Assembly (NCBI RefSeq): GCF_016086655.4
Contig: NC_052136.2
Coordinates: 14,880,001 to 14,944,000, forward strand
Length of the DNA: 64,000 nt
Source of the DNA: Lepeophtheirus salmonis
Taxonomy: Eukaryota; Arthropoda; Copepoda; Siphonostomatoida; Caligidae
Reading direction: 5' to 3'
Shown piece by piece: positions 20,865-32,430 of the stretch. The translations under genes and the position numbers were made by a program. Within the stretch, counting starts at the first letter, position 1, and every line of letters begins with the position of its first letter. The notes under the pieces are model-generated. The model did no database searches. It saw only the letters and a list, made by a program, of their open reading frames with translations, and was not told the DNA's origin.

Positions 20865-23130
20865 ATTTTCCAAAATAAAAATATCTGGCTTTAAATTATA
20901 GACTTTTATTGGCATTTTGCTGCATTAATCTCAAATTTACTACGAATATTTGACAGAGACTCTGAAAACCAAGGTACCTACTTTCGTTTGTGGGGTGATA
21001 ATATTAGATCAAGGATTTTGACACCTCTAAAGTTACAAAGATTCAGATTTATGTAGAGCTTGAGGACAAAAGTTGAATACACAGATTTAATTGAAAAAAT
21101 GGCTTAATTTGCATGCGATTTTTCGGTTAGACTGGGTAAATAAATGCTGTACAGACCAGAAAAGTTGTTCCATTAGAAATGACTACTCTGAATATCAATG
21201 AAAACATATTCATTTACTTTTTATATACGTGGTAATAATCCTGATCAAGGATATTACAAAATACATTTCCAAGAATCAATTAGAGAAAATATCGTTCTAC
21301 AAAAAGAATGAACCTAGAACATGAGACCATAGTTCAAATACATAGACTTAACGGATAGAACATCATTATGAGGAATTTCTAAGCAATTAATGATTAGGAT
21401 TTGCTTAACAACCACTATAAAGAAGCTTGATTAGAAGTTACCCCACCAAAATCCCCCTGGTTTTAGCTCTATGTCAGTTTTGTCTTAGTAACACTTCTCT
21501 GAGAATGTTAAAATTAGGGATTTGAAAATTGTTTAAATTCTCGTGATAGTAAATCAAAAAAAAGAAAAGTATATTTTGGAAACCTTGATAGACGGCACAT
21601 CCGCAAAGAGAACACTATAAAAACAATAGTACTCCTTGTTTGCTAATACGTTTGAATTTTAAAAAATACGGAGAAATAGTCAAAAAAACACTAACACCTC
21701 GCATGTTATCAAGTTATACTTTTTTAGAAATATATACTGACAAAGAATTCGACAATTCCCACATTGACAGTAGAGAGTGAAAATTTCAACATTGGTTATA
21801 TAAATGTATTTTAGCACACCCTAAAAGTAGGTTCGGAAAGACATTCGTGCTGGGTGCAATAACATTACAGAGACTCTAAAACCTAGGTTAATTTCTAGAA
21901 TTGTATAAAATATGACTTATTACGCGTGCGAGATTTTATTTAAGATATGCCGAATGTTTTTATTTATTTTCCAATGTTTGAGACATTTACATCGACGTCA
22001 ATATAAAGGGATCACTAGTGTATGTGTCCATGAATGACGAAAAGTTATAAGTATAAGTTCTCGTTAGACTCGGAGTAGGATTGAGGATCGGCATCGAAGT
22101 AATTTCTTCCTATATCTTTTGTTTATTTCCTTCCTCTCTTATAGCTCCTTGCAGCTAATCTAATGAAGTGTCTTGGGAGCGAAGTTGCCCCTCTCTAAAG
22201 CACTCTTCAAGTTGTCAGGCTTACTATGTGATTTTTGGTTGATTTTGTTCGCATACCGGCAGGTCATATTTTATACAAATCTAGTAGTTTCATCAAAATA
22301 TCAACTTTTGACAGTTTTTTAAAAGATTTATTTGTAATTTATTCTGCGGATTGTATCTTCGATTTTAGCTCTGTATTGATACAGAAGGAATACACACATG
22401 TAGTATTAATATGATTGTACAAATCAAGGCGTAGGAAATCAGAATTCGTTCAAATCATTGATTCCCCCTTTCCATGTATGTACAATATATGAACGCTCAT
22501 AATTAGATTTAAAGAAGAAAAATAATAAGGAAGGGAGAACGAAAAAAGAAAAAAATATCTAATCGGTTCGTCCATCATCGTCAACCCTCTCCAGTCCCTC
22601 CTCCGTACATATTATTTATTGGATGTACAATATATCCATGGATCATCCCCAGCCTTTCAGAACGACGTTTAAGAAAGCAAATGAAATTAATTTCGACTGA
22701 ATAAATCGCACACATTATTTTAATTTAATATTGTGTTTCTCTTCTTCATAACATTAACAAGATCATAATATTCTAAAATAAATCCAAGAAAGGAAGAGAA
22801 GAACACATATTTCATCAGCTGACAAAAATGAAAGATTTAAAAAATAAAAGGAAAAAGAAGAAAAAAATAATAATTTACGCTTTCATGATTCAGTAGTAGA
22901 AGAAGGAAAAAACCTCTTCTCTTCTTTCGATCGAACAAACAGAGAGATTACAACACACAACCCTGGATCGATATAAATCATTGTTTTGATATCCCGAAGT
23001 GATTCTTTTTCTTTTTGTAGTTGAAACATGATCAGTCGATTTCATTTCTCTCTATGGCTTCATGTTATTTATGATAATGTAGATATATTTGTTCGACAAT
23101 TTTTATAAAATTTAATACTATTGTATTTCA
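20865..23130. other. No gene seen; one weak repeat pair
   Basis: About 2.3 kb of AT-rich DNA. The stretch 21630-21700 shares TACGTTTGAATT, an A-rich spacer with GGAGAAATAGTC or GGAGGAAAGATT, and AAACACTAA with 28800-28860, so a dispersed repeat of unknown kind is present. No gene recognised. Confidence 0.4.
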
Positions 23131-23485
23131 CAGGGGCGTCCGCAGGATTACATTTTGGAAGGGGCTTCCTTTTTGAAAATAAACATTTTTGAAGAAAATT
23201 TCAAAAATCTATAGCTATTCACAAAAAAAATTGAAAATTAAATTTCAAATTTTTTTTTTTTTTTGGCAAATATAAAGTTTCAAATATTAAGTTTAAAAAA
23301 AAAAATTCAAAAATCCAAAGGTATTTACAAAAAATTACATTTCTTGGAAAAAAAAGTTTAAAAAATAAATGTTTTGCCTTGGTGCATAATTTCCCTGAAT
23401 GACATAAAAGTTTATAGTAACAACCAAAAATTCCTTAGTTTTGGGGGCGACAGCCCCTCCATCCCACCCTCTACGGACGCACCTG
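23131..23485. mobile_element. G-family element, copy 2 (about 355 bp, best ends)
   Basis: The left end is CAGGGGCGTCCGCAGG. The right end is CTACGGACGCACCTG, so the two are imperfect inverted repeats. Next to the ends are GGAAGGGGCTTCCTTTT on the left and TTTTGGGGGCGACAGCCCCT on the right. The centre is A/T with CAAAAATCTATAGCTATTCA-type phrases. This copy gives the clearest definition of the family in the window. Confidence 0.6.
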
Positions 23486-23607
23486 TTTCGCTACTATGGT
23501 GGTGCTGGGATCTGGGCTGTTTTTACTGAGATTAATACCTAATACAAAGGCCAAATCCTTTATCCTTTTATCTATACATATATAACTGAACTAATGGTTC
23601 ACTCATT

Positions 23608-23917
23608 CTTTGCTGTCGGGAGTGATAATTTTGAGCTGGTAAAGAGACACTACCACTCTCTTTGATATGCCTTGACACAGTGTACCTTGAGACATTGGTA
23701 TCCATGGCCATTTCCGTCAGGAAGGATTCAGTTGCTGTTTAAAGGCTTTGACTTCAACTTCAGTAGTCAATTTTCTTGAATGACAATTCCTGGGGGCTTC
23801 TTCAAAATAATTATCCTTATCCAGGCACTTCGTGACACAGTTGCAAATGTTGTAGTATTCACTGAGGTTGTAAGTTTTAAAATTTATCAAAAATTTTACA
23901 CGATCTGTTATCTCCAC
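23608..23917 (-). pseudogene. Transposase N-terminal (HTH) fragment
   Basis: The minus strand begins MEITDRVKFLINFKTYNLSE and contains the phrase RKLTTEVEVKAFKQQLNPS. After a frameshift near 23715 the reading continues as MAMDTNVSRYTVSRHIKESG, a helix-turn-helix recognition stretch of the Tc1/mariner type. The catalytic domain is absent downstream. I assign it to the maT-like group with caution. Confidence 0.55.
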
Positions 23918-23919
23918 AA

Positions 23920-25170
23920 TGTAACACTTTGTTTAATACATTAATTATCAACATTCAGTAGGATTGCATTCAAAATATATTACCAATTTCATACCCCATT
24001 GACGTCATTATATAGTAATACAGGTGGGGTTTTTTCTACCTCCCAGACATTATTACATGGATACTAACTGACACATTTAAAACTCCACTCTACAAAATTG
24101 GTAGGAAAAAATCATAGTTTTAAGTAAAAATTTTGCGTTTGTACGAATTTTTGTTTGGTATGGGGGAGGGGCCTCTATTTATCAGAAGGGAGGGCCATGA
24201 ACTCTGCACCCCCTGCTACTTGTAATTGAAATCATAGCATCATAAAGGATAAGGATTTGAGGGGTTATGGCCAAGACAAGACCCCGACTTCATAGGGGGG
24301 ATTTTGTGCGGACCAGTCGTTTCCACCCAAGAATAAATTTCAAGACACCCTTGACACCCGAGTATAAATTTCAATTCTGCCTTTGCAAGAATAATCTCAA
24401 GAACCACATTGTTAGTAAGCAGGGTGATAATTGGCTATTGCTTTTTAAAGAAACTAGTTTATTTATTAGGGTTGAAGTATATATAATCACTTTTCTAACA
24501 CGGATATTACTCGTAATCCATGGTTATTTCTAAATATATGTAAATATTTTTCATCACAAATTCCTGCTCTAATGATAATTACCAACACGAGGCAAAAATT
24601 TAATCTCTCTACTGATCTCTTTAAAATACATACATTTTTGAAAGGGAGTGTTTTCTAAGTATGCGGTAGTAGTTTATCTTTTCATGAACCTTGCCTTGGG
24701 CCTTTATGTGACGATGATTAGAGTTGTAGTAACAGTCAACAAAACAAATACCCTATATTTTGGGATTCTCACAAAATAATAAAGAGAGAATCAGCAGAGA
24801 TGTCAAGAATTTCTTGAAAAGTTCTCATCCAATAGTGTCCTATTCTAACTGATTCAATTTCGAGTGATTCAAGTTAACTCGTTTTAACGAAACTCACAAC
24901 TGTTCTTTCAAATTACACGTAATAGAATAAAGTATAATTAAGTAAAAATAATATAAACCACCAATATCGATCTTACCTTTTCGATATCGATACGAATATC
25001 AATCATTCAATATCATTATCAGATGATACACAAAGTTATGTCGTTTTTCGCCAGATGTCTTAAGTGAGCGATATTTTACAACTAATAGATTACATCAAAA
25101 AATACTTAAAGTACTTAAAGTTGATTTACAGATTTTTGTTTGATAAAGCCAGTTGTGTATTACAGCTTTC
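23920..25170. other. No gene seen
   Basis: AT-rich. A TGACGTCA palindrome occurs at 24000-24007. GC-richer DNA at 24160-24230 resembles a diverged G-family end but is not clear enough to call. Confidence 0.4.
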
Positions 25171-25174
25171 CAAA

Positions 25175-25397
25175 ATGGAAGTAAAGAAATGTAAAATTCG
25201 ATACATTCTGCAGTATCACTATGACCAAGGTGAAAAGGTGGCCAAATAAAATTTTGCTGTATATGGACCCAATGCAATTTTGAATTCAACAGCAAAGCAG
25301 TGGTTCCAACGATTCCGTTCTGTTATTATGGACGTCACACTTATTCCATTGCCCAGGAACTGAAGATAGTCAGAAAATCATTTGGAACCATCTAAAT
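25175..25397 (+). pseudogene. Mariner transposase N-terminal fragment
   Basis: Reads MEVKKCKIRYILQYHYDQGE, then a stop, then FAVYGPNAILNSTAKQWFQR and FRSVIMDVT. The text then skips to YSIAQELKIVRKSFG before shifting frame to IIWNHLN. Mariner transposases have exactly this order: the first helix region, a VYG..A phrase, QWFxRF, then SIAxEL..KTVWNHL. The linker between DVT and YSIAQEL is deleted, and nothing of the catalytic domain follows. Confidence 0.7.
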
Positions 25398-25399
25398 AG

Positions 25400-26290
25400 T
25401 ATAATCCTAACTCTATTGATTTCATTGTCAAAATAAAGCAAAACACCCTCAGAATATTTTACTTGACTCATTCTTTAACATATATTTAGAGATCGCTATT
25501 CGATCCTAGTCTTGATCTACATACCATGGACACTCTTTTAATGACATTTCCCCTCCTCTATTAGTCCAAATAATACTAAAAGACATATAATTTCCTTGTA
25601 ATTGAGTATTTCGGTCCATTTGATTTATGTGCTTGATGCACCATCAACTTGCATTAGATATTTTTTTATATACAAGTGAGATTATTAGGCTGGAATAGTA
25701 GAGTATCTAGCTGTGTGCTACTCCATCTCATCTCGTTAGAGGGAATGACAAATGCTTTACATTAGGTTCGGAGGTGACAATATCATCTTTATAGTACGAG
25801 TATGTATGAATCAAAATAGGAATATACAAAAAATGAATATCATTCCTTTAAATATATATTTCATTATTTAATCACTGTATATATTTATATACGTATGAAT
25901 GTATGGAGTACGGGTCTGTTTTTTTTTTATTAATCATGATAGATATTCTTACAAAAGAAACTATATGGAGAACAAACAATTCTAGATGATGAAGTAAATG
26001 GATCATATTCAGTACGAGATTCATCATAATGTACCAGTGTACATATATCCATTAGCCTGTCCCCTTTTTGGGATTATGTTTTTTCTCCTCCCAAAAGACA
26101 CCTGGTTTTTTTTTTTGGTCATTTAAAAAAAATCTTTGACAAGATTGAAAAACAGTTTTTTTATTGATACCAAATTTGACAAATCAAATTTTAGAATAAT
26201 GACAAAAGTAAAATTGACAAATAATTTTTACTTTAGGGACGACAAATTTGACAAAAAACTTTTGTGAAAAATTTTACAGATAATATGCCT
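25400..26290. other. No gene seen
   Basis: AT-rich, with poly-T near 25920-25930 and 26107-26118. Confidence 0.45.
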
Positions 26291-26294
26291 CTTT

Positions 26295-26740
26295 TAGAAA
26301 GAGGTGATAATTTGACCGAATAACCTTTTTTATGAAAAAACAAATTTGAAAAAAATAATATTTTGAACAATTTGAAAAAAAATAAAATAATAATGAAGGA
26401 AAAACAACATTTTTAATAAAGAAAATTTATAATTTAAAAATTGTAAAAGAAAAAATAAACAAATACCATTAAACTTTTTCCTTTCGACAAATTTCAAAAC
26501 AGGCTCATAGTAAGTTGAGTGAACCCCCTCCTGATTTGTATGTTGGAGACAGTTACAAAATGACTTTGCCAAATTTTGAGATCTCTCCAGCCATTTTTGC
26601 CACTGTACAGATAATTTTAACTTTAAAATAGTATATGATATTTTTGATTCACAAATGGCTATTTTAAATCCATTTTCATATAGTTTATTCCTACAAAATA
26701 AGACGTGCTCAACGATTACCAGATTCCCTGTTTAATGATC
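26295..26740 (+). repeat. Segmental duplication, left copy
   Basis: Shares, in order, TTTGACCGAATAACCTT, an A-rich block, CAGTTACAAAATGACTTTGC, CAGCCATTTTTGCCACTGTA, ACAGATAA, AATGGCTATTTTAAATCCAT and ACGATTACCAGATTCCCTGT with the copy starting at 26805. The offset is about 505 bp. Confidence 0.65.
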
Positions 26741-26804
26741 GATAATGTTCCTCTTTTTTGTTCAACAACTTTTATTTCCTCATTTTTTTTTTTTTTTAAC
26801 AGAG

Positions 26805-27215
26805 GTAGGATTTAATCGAATAACCTTCATTTTTTTTTAAAAGGGACAAATTTGAATAAATACTCCTTTGGAAAATTAATAAAAAATATTTTTTTGAGAA
26901 ACATAAAACTATTTATACAGAATATTTAAAAATTATTAGTATTTTTTTTTTTTTGACAAACAATATTTTCTTTTCGAAAATTTGACAACAGCATTTAGTC
27001 AGGGAGGAATGTAACCAGTAATCATGATGGGCATTTATACTAGAAACAGTCAAAGAATGACTTTGCCAATGTTTGAATGGGGTCATTAAAGCCATTTTTG
27101 GGACAGTACAGATAACAGTACGAGTCAAAAATGGCTATTTTATAGCCATTTTCGTCTGTTTTATCAGTAATAAAATAAGATGTTCAACGATTTACAGTTT
27201 CTCTGTTTTATCAAA
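26805..27215 (+). repeat. Segmental duplication, right copy
   Basis: Contains TTTAATCGAATAACCTTC, CAGTCAAAGAATGACTTTGC, AAGCCATTTTTGGGACAGTA, ACAGATAA, AATGGCTATTTTATAGCCAT and ACGATTTACAGTTTCTCTGT. The copies have diverged by many substitutions and small indels, so the event is old. No ends typical of a transposon were found. Confidence 0.65.
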
Positions 27216-27272
27216 TATATTGATCCTCTATCAATTAAATTGAGCTAAGTTTTCCTATATTACTACTCTTTA

Positions 27273-27720
27273 TCTATATTAATAAAGGAAAGTTTGTCTG
27301 TCTATTTGTGGAAGCCTGATTTTTGAGTGGGCACTTAATATCTCAGAATTGCGTGTGTAGCTAAAGCTCAGCTCGTCATAATAATAAAAAAAAGAAGTAT
27401 ATAATATCTTCTATATTAATAAAGCAAAGTTGGTATGTCTGTTTGTCAAAGCCTCATTTTTGAGTGTGACTGACTATTTAATCATGGAAATAACGATGTA
27501 GCAACAAGTGTATGTATCTAGAGCTCAGAGTTTCATAAAAAATAAAAGAGATTGCATTATACCTTCTATATTAATAAAACAAAGTTTGACTGTCTACCCA
27601 ATAACTTCTAGCAATTCTGGGTCCTCTCGCTAGTCTTTCATAAAACAGGAAAACTGTAAATTATAGAGCACATCTTAAGTTATTAAAAAAAGAAGGTGCA
27701 TAATATTTTTTACGGATAAA
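27273..27720 (+). repeat. H-family tandem array of three units
   Basis: TCTATATTAATAAAG/AC-type starts occur at 27273, 27410 and 27565 (spacings 137 and 155 bp). Each is followed by (C)AAAGTTTG or AAAGTTGG and TGTCTGT or TGTCTAC. The units share CCTGATTTTTGAGTGGG/CCTCATTTTTGAGTGTG and an A-rich end near ATAATAAAAAAAAGAAGTAT. The same start word appears at 31903 and, inverted, at 40.02-40.05 kb. Confidence 0.6.
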
Positions 27721-30075
27721 AGAATTTTAATATATATATAAGTACAATTTTTGACTTATAGCGTCATATTTGGAACAAAAGAGGTAAACGGTGGTCCAAA
27801 AGGCCTAAAAACAGATAATATCAATCCAAAAATAATAAAACTAATTTTCAAATTAAAAGGCCAAAATGGCTTGAAACCCTCAAACTTTTTCAAAGTCCGT
27901 CTTTGGATTATCTAAAATATTAATTCAAAAGCGGTACAGTCTAATATAGGTACATATGTGTGTATTCTACTTTGATATGCACTAGGGGGAAAGAGATAGA
28001 TAAGAAAAAGTTTGAAGGAATCCATTTTTTATTACTGAGTACATATCCACTTACACATTTTGATCCCATGAAGAAAAAGATGTTCTTTATTCGTTTGTTT
28101 ACATACAATATATTGTGATTGTTTGTTTACAATCATATATGGATATGAGTGACGTAGGTGGTGAATGGTTTGTTGTTGAGTTATGACATAGAGCTCAAAA
28201 AGAAAAAAGAAAATAAATCATTTGCCAAGAAAAAGTTATATTTGATGTCCAAGAGTTAGGTAGTGCGATGTAAAAAATGTATATTTCGTCAAGAGTCTTT
28301 TTATTAAAAATAGTATACATTTGTAGCCTGTAAGATATTACATTATATTAATATTTATTCCCATATATTTGGAAAATTAAACGTATTTGCAAGCATACGG
28401 ATGTAAAAAAGGTTGAAATCCCAGTATGTGTAAAAATCACACCTACAAGAATGTCATAGAAAATATGGATGCTTTAAGAGACAACAAATGTACTGACACT
28501 CTGACAGAGACTACTTTATACGATAAGCACTGCTTAACGTCCGTTACAGCTGGTTTGCAGATGCACACTGCTAGTATCGTGGCAAAAAATCCAATAGAAT
28601 TTTAAACCATAATTCTTACTCAGAATGGGAAAAATCCAAGCTCAATGCAAAGCTTATATTACGAGAAAATGATGTCAGGGAGTAATTTTATTTTTTGGCA
28701 AAAATTTGACTTCCTCGTATTACTTAAATTGGAGTTTGATTGGATATAGGGTACCCTAGTCACTATTCTTGTACATCAAACAGTATTTAGGGTGATTCTT
28801 GCTTGGCAATACGTTTGAATTATCAAAATAGGGAGGAAAGATTAATAGAAACACTAATATTCTGAATATAACCATCATAAACTACATTTTTCAGTTTATG
28901 CTCACTAAGACTTCCACCCTTTTTTCCTTCTAATCAATATAGTCTATATTTTGATATCTCTATCAGCAGATAACTATTAGGGCTTTCAATTCGTCCAATA
29001 TTAACCTTTTGGTAGTATACACACTTGGAAGGATTTTGACAATTTTAACATCTTTAGTTATAAGTCTTTATTGTTATTTACCAGGCTCAATTTTAACTTT
29101 ATCACTTTTCTCGTGACGTATGTTTTATTTTTTCTTCCCTTTGTAATACTCACTTAAGGAATTACTTGGAGATTGTGTAGTTAGTCATAGAGTAATTCAT
29201 AATACCCTCAGTATCCATAATCGGTAAAAAAGTATTCGTACAACTTACTAAATTTGGCCAAAACTGAATACGTGTTCATTGTTTTGCTAATAAGGCATAA
29301 GCAAACAAAAAAATACTATCTGCAACGGGGTTGAAAAGTTATTTAAACCAGTCATTTAAAAAAATGACACATGCTGAAATGAATTTTCAAAGCTCCCTCT
29401 ATGCGAATAACACTAACCTATATTGTTTACTAAATGATATTATCATTTAGGAGTTGTATTATTTCCGTGCAAGACGACACGACTCTCTGCCGCTTTATTT
29501 ACAAACTAATATAAGTACAAAACCCTCATGCCTATTTTTTTTACCTTTGGTCTTGAGTTAAAAGATGTCGTTTGAGAATATTAAAAATAAGTAAAGAAAT
29601 GAAAAGCTATTTTTCCATTCAAAATAAATAAAAATCATGAACAGCACTCATTTTCTGCTCAAAATGCAAGCCCAATATTTATTTAATAAATAGGTTTGGA
29701 TAGTTACAAAAAGCCGTCCAATTACTTGAACGGTCTATATAAACACAATTACTGTGCAGTGTGCATTAATAGATAATGAATTACTGAACCTTTTGAAGAT
29801 ACTTTTTATGTTTTGATCAATAGATCTTTATTCCAATCAAGAGAAAATGTTTTCTTGATTGAAGAGGAGTCCCAGAGGAGGATTTATTTGGAATAATGTT
29901 TGCATCAACAAATATAATGTGTATGTATGTACGGCTAATCATCCAAATCTATTTATCTTTTGTTTACAAAACATTTGAAAAGGTCAAAGATTTGCTTATA
30001 TGCATATATTTATAAACTACAACACAACTGGTGAGGGCATCAAATTATATTCGTATAAACATTCTATATTGTTGT
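27721..30075. other. No supported gene; one short open stretch
   Basis: Mostly AT-rich. At 28438-28605 a plus-strand frame stays open for 56 codons (first Met at 28465, MDALRDNKCTDTLTETTLYD and onward) in unusually balanced codons, but I recognise no family. It may be a transposon fragment. Confidence 0.35.
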
Positions 30076-30079
30076 TAAA

Positions 30080-30217
30080 ATGAGTTCTGGGCGGTTAAAA
30101 TTTTATTACAATTTCGCAGTGCTTCCTTCAAATGCACATTTTCCTACTTCAAATCAAGATGAAATCCATATAATTCATTCAAAATTACTTCAGTATGCTT
30201 CCGAACTTAAATACTAA
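30080..30217 (+). CDS. Possible small ORF, 45 codons, unrecognised
   Basis: Begins AAAATGAG (a good arthropod start context), reads MSSGRLKFYYNFAVLPSNAH and ends in SKLLQYASELKY before TAA. The composition is more protein-like than the A/T-driven frames around it, and it does not overlap an identified repeat. I do not recognise it, and no partner exons are evident. It may equally be a chance frame or part of an unknown mobile element. Confidence 0.2.
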   Translation: MSSGRLKFYYNFAVLPSNAHFPTSNQDEIHIIHSKLLQYASELKY

Positions 30218-30591
30218 AGTTATCAGCAGATCAGGATGGTAAGATTCAAATTAATTGACTTTCTTATTTTTCTTTATTTTAAAATGATTTTGAAATTAAA
30301 GTTATTGTTCGAAAATTTGTTAAAAATGTTCACAAGTTCATTAAAGTCTGGATTCTTATTTTTCAAACTCAAGTCTCTGATATTAAACTCAAATAAATAA
30401 AAAAATGAGTTTTTAAATTTGAGTCCATTCCCCATCTTTGCTAACAGATAAGGGTAAACTTCTATCGCAAAGATTATTGAAATATTTTTTTATTTTATTT
30501 TTAAATATTATAGAACAATGATTTTCAAACTTTTTACGTTATGTATCACCTGAAATAATATCATCTTAAGTATGAATGACTACGATTGTGG

Positions 30592-31005
30592 AACAATCGT
30601 GGAAATGGCAGAGTGCCCATGTTGCGATCCTCGCCAGACGGGACATCGTTGAGATTGCAAACTTCTTAAACTTGAACAAATCCTTTGTCTGAAGAGTCAG
30701 AAAGGAATTTGAAGAGTCTGGGGTAACTATATGCAAAAAAAGTTGAGTTGGTCATAGTATGGAAAATAAAATTTTTTGAAATAAAAAATTGAATCGTAGT
30801 TTCGTTTAAAAAAAGAAGATTATCATTTCCAAAAAGTTATTTCTTTATCTTTTTTTTTAACTGGGTAACCCAGCGTTTGACCTTCAAGGTCACAGGACCT
30901 CCAGCCATGAACTTCTTTGTGTGGGATGCAGTCGAGCGCCACACTAACAGGTCCTCCTGCAAGAAAAATATAATCCAATGTCCAAAAATTGGAAGAATTC
31001 TGGGA
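30592..31005 (+). pseudogene. Transposase relic with the catalytic middle deleted
   Basis: The plus strand at about 30600-30722 reads ARRDIVEIANFLNLNKSFV, a stop, then RVRKEFEESG, a helix-turn-helix start. Only about 140 bp later, 30865-30970 reads RLTFKVTGPPAMNFFVWDAV and ERHTNRSSC. That corresponds to the segment around and after the third catalytic residue (usually SPDLNPLDYxVWGVVERxTN). The whole core is lost and the Asp of that motif reads as Asn (MNFF). The fragment at 39171-39430 seems to belong to the same subgroup. Confidence 0.6.
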
Positions 31006-31089
31006 TCTGCCGTCTTCCAAGACCTGTCTCCGTTTCTAAGATCGAGTCGAGAGTGTTATTTATGCAAAAGGCTATAATATTGAATAATA

Positions 31090-31900
31090 ACAATTTTATT
31101 TTGATTTAGTTTCTTCTTTTTGGCAATGATTTCTATTAAAATCAGATGATTAGTATAAGATAGAATGCATTCAAAAAAAAAAATCGTGTTGGTTCTTAAA
31201 TATTCCCGAGAATTGCCTTTAAAATATCGGGATCCCTATCGATGTATATATATAATATAAACGTTTCCATCATTTTCTACTTTCTCAGATCTCATTGTCA
31301 CATCATATAAAAACCATCTGGGGAGTAATGGATCAAAGATGCCTCTGACGTCACATGGGGAGGGGGAATTAGAGTCCTATTCAAATATAAACTACTTACA
31401 TATGTTGAGGAAATCCATCAATTCTACATCATTACTTATCATTCTTTCTAATTTATTTTTTTCTTTTTGGTGTGTGTGTGTGTCTATTATAAGAAAGAAG
31501 GAGGACCAACTAAAAAGTTGTACATATGCTGTTTCTGCTGCTGTTGTTGCTTATTGATGGTTCAGCCTCTTTTTTTTTTTTTTTTGGTTTTCAGTACAAG
31601 GAAATAAAGATGTGTAAAAGAGGGAAATACAGTTCTTGATTGGAGAAGTGTTACTAATTACCCTTTTTTAGTTGTTGTGAGTCAGTAATTTCCTCTCCTT
31701 CGTTTTGTTTTTGTTTTCCAGTCCTTTATTTTCTCACAGGGAATTTTGTATATGACCAGGGGTACCTCATGTAACAAACGTTAGTTATATATATTGTATG
31801 CAACCAGTGCATAGACCAACAAAAACGTTTTTCTAAAAGAATCACACGTACAAATTCAGTCACAAATGTCACAAACTGAAAGCGATGCTATTGTGGGGGT
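31090..31900. other. No gene seen; microsatellite
   Basis: (GT)n at about 31471-31481 and poly-T at about 31570-31585. The 72-codon frame at 31339-31557 is not convincing. Confidence 0.45.
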
Positions 31901-31902
31901 TT

Positions 31903-32430
31903 ATCTACATTAATAAAGCAATATTTATCTGGATGAATGTATGAACAACAGTAAAAGGGTGCATTGTATACCAATACAGTATGAAGAAAAACTTAGAGTA
32001 CAGGGAACACTGCCTAAAAGGAATTTAATATCATTGTCGTTTAATTCAACTCAAATTAAAAAAAGAAAATATAAGAAGTACTTTATACAAATAAAATAAA
32101 AAAAGATTGTGACTTTAAATGAGGGTGTCTGTCCACCCTAGTAACACCAAAGTACCAAACAGCAACCCAACTACTTTCTAAAATAAAAACAACTTCTCAA
32201 ACACCTAAAATAAGCAACATACTTAATATAAAATAAATTTTATAACGCCGAAATAAAGTGTTTACATATCTAAAATTAGTTTATCATTTAAAATAGACCA
32301 GTTTAGCTGTTATTATTTTTTTTTTTATTGTTACAGGGAGAGCGTTTAAATATTGAGTGAGTAGTTACGTGCTCATGAAAAACGAAGAGATTTGTTGGGG
32401 AGGTATATTTTATATTATTAAAGCAAAATA
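31903..32430 (+). mobile_element. H-family element, copy 2
   Basis: Starts TCTACATTAATAAAGCAATA. The body has ATAAGAAGTACTTTATACAA and AGATTGTGACTTTAAATGAGG, matching 20500-20560. Its far end has GTAGTTACGTGCTCATGAAA, matching the inverted copy at 39555-40044. A second start-like word TATATTATTAAAGCAAAATA follows at about 32409, so another unit may abut it. Confidence 0.45.

Noticed and set aside
27273..27720. Regularly spaced repeats considered as a CRISPR-like array
   Set aside because: Units are 137-155 bp, homologous along their length and imperfect, with no short identical repeat/unique spacer pattern. The DNA is eukaryotic in character.
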